Assembly: GCF_011759385.1 (NCBI RefSeq)
Contig: NZ_JAARLY010000010.1
Location: forward strand, 1-64,000
Reading direction: 5' to 3'
DNA length: 64,000 bases
DNA from: Oleiagrimonas sp. C23AA
GTDB taxonomy: Bacteria; Pseudomonadota; Gammaproteobacteria; Xanthomonadales; Rhodanobacteraceae
Shown here: piece by piece, positions 38,262 to 46,773 of the stretch
Numbering within the stretch: position 1 is the first letter of the stretch
Layout of the letters: each line of letters begins with the position of its first letter
Notes under the pieces: generated by a model
What the model saw: the letters and a program-made list of their open reading frames with translations, nothing else
The model's database searches: none
What the model was told of the DNA's origin: nothing
Position numbers and translations under genes: made by a program

Positions 38262-38603
38262 TCAGCACTGCGGCTGATGCGGATTCTCGGCGCAGCTTTG
38301 CGGTGTGGCATTGGCATGCTGCGGCGGCATCATGCGACCCAGCGCCGCCGGATCGGTCTGCCGCTGGCGCGCCCGGTCGCGCGTGCTGTCCTTGAACTTG
38401 AAACGCGGCGACTGGGCTTCCTCGCCCTCAGTAGCCTGGCCGTCAGCACGCTCGGCCGAGTGGGCGCCCTGATCCAGCAGCGATGACAGCGAGGGCTGGG
38501 GCGTTGCAGTAGACGACGCGGCCACCGGCGGCTTGGCCCTGCTGGCGCACGCCATGGTCAGTGCTAAGGCGGTCAGCATCGTGATCATCCAGAAACGTGA
38601 CAT
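38262..38603 (-). CDS. Small exported protein, possible lipoprotein
   Basis: 113 aa starting at 38603 after the strong ribosome site GGGAGGAG. The N-terminus MSRFWMITMLTALALTMAC has a membrane stretch ending in Cys near residue 19, an imperfect lipobox (Thr-Met-Ala-Cys). The mature protein is Ser, Gln and charge-rich, with RFKFKDSTRDRARQRQ in the middle and two terminal Cys (QSCAEN and QPQC). Sits between the response regulator and the second small gene, so it belongs to the regulatory operon. No family recognised. Confidence 0.72.
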   Translation of the reverse strand: MSRFWMITMLTALALTMACASRAKPPVAASSTATPQPSLSSLLDQGAHSAERADGQATEGEEAQSPRFKFKDSTRDRARQRQTDPAALGRMMPPQHANATPQSCAENPHQPQC

Positions 38604-38644
38604 AAGCGACTCCTCCCGGCACCCCCTCGGCGCCCCTGCCCACT

Positions 38645-39985
38645 TTACGCCTGTGTGGGGATGCCGTAACGCTCCATGCGTCGATACAGGGCCTGACGCG
38701 ACAGCCCCAGTTGCTGGGCGGCGCGAGAAACCACGCCCCCGGCGCGATCCAGCGCACCCTCGACAGCCTCGCGCGAGGGCTCGTCCAGATTGCGCGCACC
38801 TTGATGGCGCGGTGCCGGCAAATTGAGGTGGGCAGCCTCGATCGCACCGTCGCCGGCCAGCAGACGCGCACGCTCGATGGCGTTTTTCAGCTCGCGCACA
38901 TTGCCTGGCCAATCATGGCCAACCAACGCATCGCGCGCCTCGTCCGACAAGGTGCCGCGATCGCCCAGAAAATGCTCGGCCAGCACCGGCACATCGTCCA
39001 TGCGCTCGGCCAGCGGCGGCAGATTCACCTCGATTACATTGAGGCGGTAATACAAATCCTCGCGGAAGCTGCCTTCGGCAATCATCGCCTTGAGGTCGGC
39101 ATTGGTGGCGCTGATCACGCGCACATTGGCGCGCCGCGTGCGGCCCGAGCCCAGGCGCTCGAACTGCCCGGTTTCCAGCACACGCAGCAACTTCACCTGG
39201 CCGGACAACGGCAAATTGCCGATCTCGTCCAGGAACAGCGTACCGCCATCGGCCAGCTCGAACCGCCCTTCGCGCGCTTTGTTGGCGCCGGTGTAGGCAC
39301 CAGCGTCGGCACCAAACAGCTCGGCCTCGATCAGCTCACCCGGCAAGGCGCCGCAATTGACTGCCACAAATGGCCCGCGGCGCACCGCCGAATTCTTGTG
39401 CACGATGGCGGCAATGCGCTCCTTGCCCGCCCCGTTGGGGCCGGTAATCAGCACCGGCACATCCGAACGCGCCACCTGACCGGCCAGCTCCACCGTGCGC
39501 GCCATGGCGTCGGAGGCGAACACCAATCCATCCAGATCGAAATTGGCCTCCAGCTTCTCGCGCAGGCGGCGCCGATCGGTGCGGTGGCGCGACACCTCGC
39601 GACTGGATTCGGCCAGCTCCAGCAGATTCTCCACCGTGGCCAGCAGTTTGGCGTCGTCCCACGGCTTGGCCAGGTAATCGGCGGCGCCCGCCTTGACCAG
39701 CTCCACCGCCGTTTCCAGATGCGTCCAGGCCGTCAGCAAAATCACTGGCAGGTCCGGATGGCGCTCGCGGATGGCCCGGAACAGCTGCACGCCCTCCTCG
39801 CCCGAGGTGGTGTCGGCCGAGAAGTTCATGTCCTGGATCACCACGTCGATGTGTCCGCGTGCCAGTGTGGCCAGACCCTCCTCGGCCGAAAGCGCCGTCA
39901 CGGGACGAATCTCGTGCAACGACAGCAGCAGCGACAAGGCCTCACCCACGGCCGGGTTGTCATCGATGATCAGTACGGTTCGCAT
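38645..39985 (-). CDS. Sigma-54-dependent response regulator (NtrC/NtrX family)
   Basis: 446 aa. Receiver domain (DD at 8-9, phospho-Asp52 in VIQDMNFS, Lys107 in LAKPW), AAA+ domain with Walker A GPNGAGKE at 182-189, GAYTGA at 229-234 (a natural form of the sigma-54-contacting GAFTGA loop) and Walker B GGTLFLDEIG, then a Fis-type helix-turn-helix (GGVVSRAAQQLGLSRQALYRRM). It activates RpoN promoters; the permease array directly upstream on the same strand is the obvious target. Start 39985 chosen at the receiver fold; an ATG ending at 40000 is possible. Confidence 0.95.
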   Translation of the reverse strand: MRTVLIIDDNPAVGEALSLLLSLHEIRPVTALSAEEGLATLARGHIDVVIQDMNFSADTTSGEEGVQLFRAIRERHPDLPVILLTAWTHLETAVELVKAGAADYLAKPWDDAKLLATVENLLELAESSREVSRHRTDRRRLREKLEANFDLDGLVFASDAMARTVELAGQVARSDVPVLITGPNGAGKERIAAIVHKNSAVRRGPFVAVNCGALPGELIEAELFGADAGAYTGANKAREGRFELADGGTLFLDEIGNLPLSGQVKLLRVLETGQFERLGSGRTRRANVRVISATNADLKAMIAEGSFREDLYYRLNVIEVNLPPLAERMDDVPVLAEHFLGDRGTLSDEARDALVGHDWPGNVRELKNAIERARLLAGDGAIEAAHLNLPAPRHQGARNLDEPSREAVEGALDRAGGVVSRAAQQLGLSRQALYRRMERYGIPTQA

Positions 39986-40004
39986 CGGTTTTCTGCACAT
40001 GCAT

Positions 40005-40022
40005 GCATGGACGCGTCCATGC
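40005..40022. promoter_or_regulatory. 18-bp perfect palindrome before the response regulator gene
   Basis: GCATGGACGCGTCCATGC, a perfect dyad 19 bp upstream of the regulator start. Size and symmetry suit a dimeric HTH operator, possibly autoregulation by the Fis-type domain of the regulator. No bound protein is known. Confidence 0.45.
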
Positions 40023-40167
40023 GGAAAAAGGTTGAAAGACTCATAAGGCGGGCATCCGCCCCTCTGATGTCCTTGATCCTGAAAATAACCCTACTGCACG
40101 CGGACAAGCCTCGGCCCGTGCCGAGAGAGGGGGTACAAAGATCGATAAACCCTTGCCGCACGACTTC

Positions 40168-40275
40168 ACCCCTCCCCCAACCCTCCCCTGCAAGCAGGGG
40201 AGGGAGACACCACCGACACAGCCCCGCATGCCCTTGGCTTCTCCCCCTGCTCGCAGGGGGAGGTTGGGAGGGGGT
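40168..40275. repeat. Two opposed copies of a GC-rich palindromic element
   Basis: Left copy ACCCCTCCCCCAA then CCCTCCCCTGCAAGCAGGGG; right copy CTCCCCCTGCTCGCAGGGGG then AGGTTGGGAGGGGGT. Each has its own hairpin, and the two also pair with each other. The same family recurs in the spacers of the permease array. Confidence 0.85.
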
Positions 40276-40336
40276 AAACCCTTGCCATACCTCCCTTCCC
40301 CCGCGCGCCTGGCGGTCATTCGAGCCGCCCGCTGCA

Positions 40337-41557
40337 TCACATCGCCCGTGTGGCCACCACGGGTGGCACCCGCGAAGCGCGAATGGCCGGTGCCAGCGCC
40401 GCCAGTTGCCCGAGCACCAGCAACACCGCCGCCCCTACCGGAAGATAAGTCCACGGCATGCGCGGCACCTCGTAATGCTGCATCAGCCAAAGGTTGAGCC
40501 CCTCCGCCGCGACCACACCCAAGACCAGGCCAGCGCCGACCACCAGCAGGTTTTCCAGCTGAATTTCGCGGCGAATCTGCGCCACCCGCGCGCCCAAGGC
40601 GCGGCGCACGCCAATGGTGTGCGTGCGCTGCTGCACCCAATACCCGGTCATGCCCATGATGCCGGCCAGTGAAATCAGCAATACCACCACACTCAATCCA
40701 CTCAGCAACCACACCGCCGAACGATACGGCGCCTGCGCCTGCGCGCGGATCTGCGCGTAGGGCGCCACCCCCATGCGCGTGAACAACCGCCCTGCCAGCA
40801 CACCTTCGACGTGCTCGCGTACCTTTTTAAGCAAGCTGGAGTCGTGACCTTCGGTACGTATGGCGAACCCGGTCACCGGCCAATGCCTGGGCAAATCCGG
40901 GAAAAACATGGCGCAATCGTTACCCGAATCGGACTGATCGAGATCGTTGCGGGCCAGATTCGCCACCACCCCAACCACAGTGCGTCCCTGCGGCACCTGT
41001 TTGCTGTCGATGACGATATGTCCGCCCACGGCTGTCCCCGTGGGAAACAAGCGCCGTGCCAGCGCCCGATTGATAATCACCGGGCCAGCCGAATGAAAGC
41101 CCATGCCGCCACCCACCAGACTGTGCTCTTCCGGCAGAAAATCGCGGCCGGCCACTATCCGGAGGCGCAGCGTGCGCATCACGTGATCGCCCAGATAGAG
41201 TGCCGCGTTCGCCTTTGTCGTATGGCCGGGTCGGTTTACATCGGCATTGGCGCTGGTAAGCGAGACCATCGGCAACATCGGCATGGTCGATACCAGGCGC
41301 GCCCCGGGGATGGCCTTCAACGAAGCCTCCACGGCCTGCGTTTCCGCGTAGGAAAACGGCTTGCCGCGCGCCACGATGTTGTAAGCCAGCAGCAAATGTG
41401 ACGGGTCCCCGATGCCATCACTGGTCATCAACGGCGTCAGTTGGCGGGCAAGCAAAAAAGCGATATTGCACGCCATGGCACTTGCTACCGCCACCTGCAA
41501 AAGCACCAGCAAGGGCAGCATCGGACGGCGTGCCAATGGCTTTACCAGTTGTCGCAT
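40337..41557 (-). CDS. ABC permease, FtsX/MacB-type short subunit, module 9
   Basis: 406 aa, last permease of the array. Layout of the short class: membrane helix 1 (about 15-37), a periplasmic MacB_PCD-like domain (about 40-285, with LARRLFPTGTAVG), helix 2, a cytoplasmic coupling segment (TIGVRRALGARVAQIRREIQLENLLV), helices 3 and 4, and the class C-terminus RASRVPPVVATRAM. Start 41557 gives proper spacing to GAGAGGG. Has a single periplasmic Cys (SGNDC). More diverged than the copies upstream: helix 1 reads ASAMACNIAFLL. It starts 11 bp after its long partner. Confidence 0.9.
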   Translation of the reverse strand: MRQLVKPLARRPMLPLLVLLQVAVASAMACNIAFLLARQLTPLMTSDGIGDPSHLLLAYNIVARGKPFSYAETQAVEASLKAIPGARLVSTMPMLPMVSLTSANADVNRPGHTTKANAALYLGDHVMRTLRLRIVAGRDFLPEEHSLVGGGMGFHSAGPVIINRALARRLFPTGTAVGGHIVIDSKQVPQGRTVVGVVANLARNDLDQSDSGNDCAMFFPDLPRHWPVTGFAIRTEGHDSSLLKKVREHVEGVLAGRLFTRMGVAPYAQIRAQAQAPYRSAVWLLSGLSVVVLLISLAGIMGMTGYWVQQRTHTIGVRRALGARVAQIRREIQLENLLVVGAGLVLGVVAAEGLNLWLMQHYEVPRMPWTYLPVGAAVLLVLGQLAALAPAIRASRVPPVVATRAM

Positions 41558-41568
41558 CGCCATCCCTC

Positions 41569-42885
41569 TCACGTCCGCTTGATCTGTAAAGCTGGTGAAA
41601 GCAGGCACATACGCCAGGCGGGCATGATGCCTACGGTGACACCCACCAGCGCGGCCATGCCCAGAAGCCACGCAAAGGTCGCCGGATGCATATGAGCCCT
41701 ATCGGCGTACCCCACCGGCTGCATGCGCACGATCCACAAGCCCAGCCAAGTCAGCGGCCACCCCAACAGGCCGGCGATCAGCCCCAGGCCTAGCGACTCG
41801 ATCACATGCTGCGCAAAAATGCTTTGTCGAGGCGCCCCCAAAGCCCGCCGCACGCCGATATCACCCTGGCGTCTGAGAAACCGTGCCGCCAGCAGGCCAG
41901 CCACATTGATCATGCACAGCGCCAACAAGCCAAAGGCGATCAAGGTGTTCATGCCCACCTGCGGCGGCACCACGTTATTGAGTTTGGTCCAACGGGACGC
42001 TCGATACAGGCGCCCTGGTGTCTTGTTGTCATACCGACCATCGTGTTGATGGTCGATCACAAAAGCACGCCACCAACGCGCGTACCTGTCCCGTGCGCTG
42101 ACATCCGGCACACGGGCCCACACGTTCAGCCACACGCAATGGGCAAGCATGGTGCTGCCGAATGTCTTGCGTGACGTGCCGCCTGCGCAGATGCCCGAAT
42201 CGGTTGGCCCGATACCTGCGGCAAGCGCCGCCGTGACCGGAAGGTAGAAATGCTGGGCGACTCCCGTGATGTCGTTATTGCGGGCCACATCGAGAAACTG
42301 GATACGCGGCGTGCGCGGTGCGCTGACGCCGATCACCCGAAAGCCATGGCCACCGATGGTTACGGTACGCCCCAGAACATCGGCCTGCCCAAACAGCTGG
42401 CGCGCCAGCCAGACGTCGATCACCATCACCGGAGCCGCCGATGCCTCCTCGGCGGCGGTCCATCCGCGACCAAGGCGCATAGGCAGGCCCAATAGCGCCA
42501 GTGGGCGCCCGTAAGCGATCAGTCCCCGCTCACTGACACCACCACGCTGATCGTCACTCGTGCTCAGCGTCACCTGCGCTTGCGCAACAGCCGCGGCAAC
42601 GCGAACCGGCGCCTTGTCCACTACCTCGCGGGCATCATCAAGGCCGAGCAGGGAGGGCTTGGAGCGGTTGCTACTCGAACACGTCGGGTCCGCGCAGGCA
42701 TCCACACTGGCGATATACAAATGCTCGCTAACGCCGGGCAGCGGTTCGCCCGAGAGCGCGCGCGATACCGTCAGCGCGGTCATGCAGGCAGCAATGCCCA
42801 CGGCCATGGTGAGCACGATCAGCCCGGTGATCCACGGCCCCTTGATGGCGCGCTGCCAGGCGAGCGACAGGTAGTAGGTCAGCAT
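41569..42885 (-). CDS. ABC permease, FtsX/MacB-type long subunit, module 9
   Basis: 438 aa from ATG 42885 after GGAGGAAAGG. Long-class N-terminus MLTYYLSLAWQRAIKG, then helix 1 with GIAACMTALTV in place of the GIGASMT of modules 2-7. Periplasmic domain with LARQLFGQADVLG and a cysteine pair (SGIC and AHCVWLNVW, 16 residues between); an extra Cys pair (DACADPTC) lies early in the domain. Coupling segment FLRRQGDIGVRRALGAPRQSIFAQ. Ends PAWRMCLLSPALQIKRT. No nucleotide-binding motif, so it needs a separate ATPase. Confidence 0.9.
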   Translation of the reverse strand: MLTYYLSLAWQRAIKGPWITGLIVLTMAVGIAACMTALTVSRALSGEPLPGVSEHLYIASVDACADPTCSSSNRSKPSLLGLDDAREVVDKAPVRVAAAVAQAQVTLSTSDDQRGGVSERGLIAYGRPLALLGLPMRLGRGWTAAEEASAAPVMVIDVWLARQLFGQADVLGRTVTIGGHGFRVIGVSAPRTPRIQFLDVARNNDITGVAQHFYLPVTAALAAGIGPTDSGICAGGTSRKTFGSTMLAHCVWLNVWARVPDVSARDRYARWWRAFVIDHQHDGRYDNKTPGRLYRASRWTKLNNVVPPQVGMNTLIAFGLLALCMINVAGLLAARFLRRQGDIGVRRALGAPRQSIFAQHVIESLGLGLIAGLLGWPLTWLGLWIVRMQPVGYADRAHMHPATFAWLLGMAALVGVTVGIMPAWRMCLLSPALQIKRT

Positions 42886-42915
42886 CCTTTCCTCCATCCC
42901 TTCCTTGCAGCGCCC

Positions 42916-44163
42916 TTATACGGCCCGCGTGGCCACCACCGGCGGTACCCGCGAGGCACGTAATGCCGGGCCAAGCACGGCAAGCTGCCCGAACAGCAGC
43001 ATCAGCAATACGCCCAGCCCCCACGCCAACCACGAAGGTTTGGCCAGTTCGAAGTGCGTTTGCAGCCATACCGATACCAGCAACCCCAACACGACGCCGA
43101 TCACGGCACCGGCGCCGACCACGGCCAGATTTTCAAACTGATATTGGCGCAAGATGTCCCCGCGTCGTGCTCCCAATGCGCGGCGCACGCCGATGTCGCG
43201 GATGCGCTTTTGCACCCAGAAGCCGCTGAGCCCGGTAATGCCGAGAATCACCACCACCCCGACCATCAGCAACACCACGGCCAGCAACAAGGCGGCCACC
43301 TTGTTGCCATGCAAGGTGTGCTCGCGAAGGTCTTCGTAACGCATCACCTTGATGCTTCCCGGCTTGTCTATGCCCAAGGCTGATTCCAGTACGCCGGGCA
43401 GCTGTTTGGCCACCGCGTCTCGCCGCTGTGGCGTAGCGCGCACAATCATCGCGACTTGGGGAAAGTCATCCAGTTGATAGGGCAGGATGACCGCGTTATA
43501 GGTCTTGTGCGTGCCATGCCCCACCACTGCACCACGCAAGGTATTGCTGACCACGCCCACCACGCGTAGTGCGGGCGCATTGGGATCTTTCTTCGGCAAC
43601 AGCCAGATGCGCTTGCCCACCGCACTTTGGTGCGCAAACAGTTGCCTGGCCAGTGACTGGGTCAGCATCACCGCGCGGGTATCAGAGAAGACCTTGTCCA
43701 GTCCGCCGCGCACCAGTTGATCGGGCGAAAACTGGCTGCCGGCCAGCAGTCGAAGACCCAGCGCATTGGCAACATCATCACCAGCAAAGCCGTCAGCGTC
43801 GGCTTCGATATGGCTCCCTACCACCGTGGGCAGAAGATGCATCCACAAACCCGAGGCCATCATCGGCAAGCCCGCGCCGACGCTGACGGCCTGCACACCG
43901 GGGATGGACTTCACGGCATGCTCGGCGGTCTTTACATCGCTCGCCTTCCACAGGCTGCGTGAAGCAAGGTCCGCGCTGATGCTCTTGGTCATCAATATCT
44001 GCCCTGGGGGTACGCCACTGTCAGCCAACACGGGCGCCAGCTGCTGGCGCAACAAAGTGCCCACATTGACCAGCACCACCAGTGCGAATATCACCTGCGC
44101 CATCACCAGCAGTGGCATGAAACCGTTGCGACGCAGTGTTTTGAGCATGATTGAACCGGCCAT
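42916..44163 (-). CDS. ABC permease, FtsX/MacB-type short subunit, module 8
   Basis: 415 aa from ATG 44163, preceded by GGGGTGGG; an internal ATG ending at 44148 is a weaker choice. The most diverged short subunit in helix 1 (VIFALVVLVNVGTLL, lacking the class Cys). Periplasmic LARQLFAHQSAVG; coupling segment DIGVRRALGARRGDILRQYQFENLAV; C-terminus GQLAVLGPALRASRVPPVVATRAV as in the class. Starts 11 bp after its long partner and ends 30 bp before the long subunit of module 9. Confidence 0.9.
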   Translation of the reverse strand: MAGSIMLKTLRRNGFMPLLVMAQVIFALVVLVNVGTLLRQQLAPVLADSGVPPGQILMTKSISADLASRSLWKASDVKTAEHAVKSIPGVQAVSVGAGLPMMASGLWMHLLPTVVGSHIEADADGFAGDDVANALGLRLLAGSQFSPDQLVRGGLDKVFSDTRAVMLTQSLARQLFAHQSAVGKRIWLLPKKDPNAPALRVVGVVSNTLRGAVVGHGTHKTYNAVILPYQLDDFPQVAMIVRATPQRRDAVAKQLPGVLESALGIDKPGSIKVMRYEDLREHTLHGNKVAALLLAVVLLMVGVVVILGITGLSGFWVQKRIRDIGVRRALGARRGDILRQYQFENLAVVGAGAVIGVVLGLLVSVWLQTHFELAKPSWLAWGLGVLLMLLFGQLAVLGPALRASRVPPVVATRAV

Positions 44164-44174
44164 CGCACCCACCC

Positions 44175-45464
44175 CTAATTCTGCTTCACTTGCAGCGCGG
44201 GCGGCACCATCGCCGCGCGCCAGGCCGGATAGACGCCCACCGCCAAACCGGTGATCAAGGTCGCCAGACACAAGGCCAGAAAGGTTCCGATATCAAAACG
44301 AACCAGGTCGCCATACGCCAGTTGCTGCATGCGTAGCAGATCCATGCCGCCCAGAATCAGTGGCCATGCCAGCGCACCGCCCAATACGGCCAGCGCCCCC
44401 GATTCCACCAGGTGCTGCGCAAAGACATCGCGCTGCGATGCCCCCAGCGCGCGCCGAATACCCAGCTCCGAGCCGCGGCGCATGAAGCGTGCAGCCAGCA
44501 CACCGGCGGCGTTGAAAAGGCACAGCGCCAGAAACGAAAGTGCCACCCATACATAAGCTCGCATGCTATCGGGCACAGCCCGCTGCAAGCGCAGCCAGCC
44601 GTCCACGTTCAGCAGCTTCACTGCGCGCGGCAAAGACGTGTCGTTGCTAGCCACCGGCAGATGAGCGCCGATATCCTTGGCCACCGCACGCAGGCGCTGC
44701 CGTTGCGCTGGCGACAGGTCATACGCCCACAAGGAAGCGGCCGAGCAGCTGTGCCAGTCGCGGTTGGTCAGCGAAACACTGGGGCACGAGGTGGAACTTG
44801 AATACAGGCTCAAGCCACTGGCCACCGACATCGGCATGATCACCTGTGCCGGATCACGGTCGTACACCGCGTCAAGCTGCGCGTAGAAGCGAAGCGACGG
44901 CGCCCATGGCGCGTGCACGCCCACCACACGTACCAATTTGCCGCCTACCTTGATCTGCTGTCCCAGCGCCGACGTCGAACCGAACAGCCGCTGCGCCAAG
45001 CGTTGCGATATCACCGCCACCGGTGTCGCCGAGGCATCATCCTGCGCCGACCACCAGCGGCCACGTATCAGCGGGATATCGAACACCTCGCCAACGTTTG
45101 AGGTCGTCGCCAGGATATCCACATTGGATAGCGACGGCGTATCCGTGTCCGCCAGTCCAACGCCACCATTGGCGGGAATCACCGCCGCCATCCGCACGCC
45201 CGAAAGCTGACCCAACGCACGTTGCGCCATATCCACGCTCAAGGTGGCATCCGTTCGATTGGATGCCTCACCGTGCCGGGGCAACAGCACCGTGGTCAGC
45301 ACGCCACTGCGCCCCGGCAGGGGATCGGCGGCCAACGCATGAAACACCGTCAATACGGTCATGCACGCGGCCAACCCCAAGGCCATCACCACCACCGCCA
45401 TCGCACTGCTGCGTGGGTGGCGCTTAACGCCCTGCCAGGCCAGATTGACGCTATAGCCGAACAT
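44175..45464 (-). CDS. ABC permease, FtsX/MacB-type long subunit, module 8
   Basis: 429 aa from ATG 45464 (MFGYSVNLAWQGVKRHP) after GGGAG. Long-class helix 1 with GLAACMTVLTVFHALAADPLPGRS. Periplasmic domain with LAQRLFGSTSALG; the cysteine pair is shifted (TSC then HSC with 12 residues between) and the usual Trp-Leu after the second Cys is displaced, so this copy has drifted. Coupling segment FMRRGSELGIRRALGASQRDVFAQ. Ends YPAWRAAMVPPALQVKQN. With module 9 it forms the divergent downstream end of the array. Confidence 0.9.
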   Translation of the reverse strand: MFGYSVNLAWQGVKRHPRSSAMAVVVMALGLAACMTVLTVFHALAADPLPGRSGVLTTVLLPRHGEASNRTDATLSVDMAQRALGQLSGVRMAAVIPANGGVGLADTDTPSLSNVDILATTSNVGEVFDIPLIRGRWWSAQDDASATPVAVISQRLAQRLFGSTSALGQQIKVGGKLVRVVGVHAPWAPSLRFYAQLDAVYDRDPAQVIMPMSVASGLSLYSSSTSCPSVSLTNRDWHSCSAASLWAYDLSPAQRQRLRAVAKDIGAHLPVASNDTSLPRAVKLLNVDGWLRLQRAVPDSMRAYVWVALSFLALCLFNAAGVLAARFMRRGSELGIRRALGASQRDVFAQHLVESGALAVLGGALAWPLILGGMDLLRMQQLAYGDLVRFDIGTFLALCLATLITGLAVGVYPAWRAAMVPPALQVKQN

Positions 45465-45500
45465 CCCAACTCCCGCAGCAAAAAATAAGCACAACATCCG

Positions 45501-46769
45501 CTAGACCGCCCGCGTGGCCACCACCGGCGGCACGCGCGAGGCGCGCAGCGCCGGGTGGAATACCGATAACTGGCCCAGCGCCCATAGCGCCAGTGCCCCG
45601 ATGGGCAGGTAAATCCACGGCAGGCGGTGAATTTCGTAGCGGTGCATCAGATAGATGTTCAGCGCGTAGGCCAGCAGCAATCCGAACACCACGCCGACAC
45701 CGACAATCAACGCGTTCTCGGTGTGGAAGTAAGCCAGGATGTCGCGCTGACGCGCGCCCACGGCGCGGCGGATACCGATGGCACGGGTGCGCTGCCCCAC
45801 CCAGAAATTGGCCAGCCCGCCAATGCCCAGCGCGGTGACGAACAGCAGGCCGATGGCAGCGGCCATCAGCAGCCCGATCATGGTGGTATCGCGCTGGAAG
45901 TAGCGCGCACGGATCTGCGCATAGGTTTGCCCGCGATAGGCATCGGCCAGTGCATCAGGGTGACGTTTTCGTAGCAGTGCAGTAGCGGCTTTGAGTACGC
46001 GCGCCTGATCGAGCGCATTGCTTCGGATGGCCAGAAAAACCTCGGGATCATCCGGCTCGGAGGGCAACAGCATGCCCAGATCGACATCGGCCGGATTGCT
46101 GAGTCGTCCACGCTGCAAATGCGCGGCCACGCCGCCAACGCGCACCGCCTTGCCGCTGGCGAGGCCACCTTCGTAGTACAGCGGCTGGCCGACGGCCGAT
46201 TTACCGGGATAAAGGTGATCGGCCAGCGCCTGCGAGATAATCACCGTCGCCACCGGGCCGGTTTGATAGCCGGGCTTGCCGGGTACGAAATCCGACATCT
46301 GAAGTGCGCGTCCCTGCACCATCTTCAGCCCCAGCGTGCGCACGATGTGCTCGCTGCCGGCATACAGCGCTGGCTGCGCACAACCGGGCACCCGGCGACT
46401 ATGGCTGGCGATCAGCGCTTGTGCGGCCTTCAGGCTGCCACACACGGTGGCCGAGCTTTCACTGCCATCGAGCGGAAACTCGTCGATCAGCGAGGCCGAC
46501 TGCACGCCGGCAATACCACGCACGGCGTTGACGTCGGCCAGATAGCCGTCCAAAGGAAAGCTCCCCGGATGCAACGGCGCCAGCATGATGCCCGAGAGGC
46601 CGGCCTCAGTCAGTCCGCTTGGCACATCCACCCGCTGCATGCGTTGCACGATAAGAAACGCCGCATTGCAGACCACGGCGCAGGTTACCGCCACCTGCAG
46701 GGCCAACAGCCAGGCGGTGAGCTTGTGCTTGCGCAGGCTGGCGATCATCGGAGGTAGTCGCATGGTCAT
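45501..46769 (-). CDS. ABC permease, FtsX/MacB-type short subunit, module 7
   Basis: 422 aa from ATG 46769, or 420 from the second in-frame ATG ending at 46763, which is better spaced from GAGG. Helix 1 VAVTCAVVCNAAFLIVQRM, then RVDVPSGLTEAGL. The periplasmic domain has LADHLYPGKSAVG and, unusually for a short subunit, two Cys (TVCGSL and VPGCAQP). Coupling segment AIGIRRAVGARQRDILAYFHTENALI; C-terminus RASRVPPVVATRAV. It follows its long partner by only 4 bp. Confidence 0.9.
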   Translation of the reverse strand: MTMRLPPMIASLRKHKLTAWLLALQVAVTCAVVCNAAFLIVQRMQRVDVPSGLTEAGLSGIMLAPLHPGSFPLDGYLADVNAVRGIAGVQSASLIDEFPLDGSESSATVCGSLKAAQALIASHSRRVPGCAQPALYAGSEHIVRTLGLKMVQGRALQMSDFVPGKPGYQTGPVATVIISQALADHLYPGKSAVGQPLYYEGGLASGKAVRVGGVAAHLQRGRLSNPADVDLGMLLPSEPDDPEVFLAIRSNALDQARVLKAATALLRKRHPDALADAYRGQTYAQIRARYFQRDTTMIGLLMAAAIGLLFVTALGIGGLANFWVGQRTRAIGIRRAVGARQRDILAYFHTENALIVGVGVVFGLLLAYALNIYLMHRYEIHRLPWIYLPIGALALWALGQLSVFHPALRASRVPPVVATRAV

Positions 46770-46773
46770 CGCC

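Larger units (their letters stand above)
39986..40336. other. Spacer between permease module 9 and the response regulator
   Basis: 351 bp with no gene. Contains an 18-bp perfect palindrome (40005-40022), a small hairpin near 40109-40125, and two opposed GC-rich palindromic elements (40168-40275) flanked by direct repeats AAACCCTTGCC (40148-40158 and 40276-40286). I searched by eye for a -24/-12 RpoN promoter and found none that fits. Confidence 0.65.

Noticed and set aside
40100-40130. Possible RpoN promoter (GGCAC...CTTG) before the response regulator
   Set aside because: The distance between the two blocks is too long for -24/-12 spacing, and the bases form a small hairpin instead.
40168-40275. 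Palindromes read as intrinsic terminators
   Set aside because: Stems are strong but no T-run follows on the transcribed strand; best left as palindromic repeats, though an RNA-stability role is possible.
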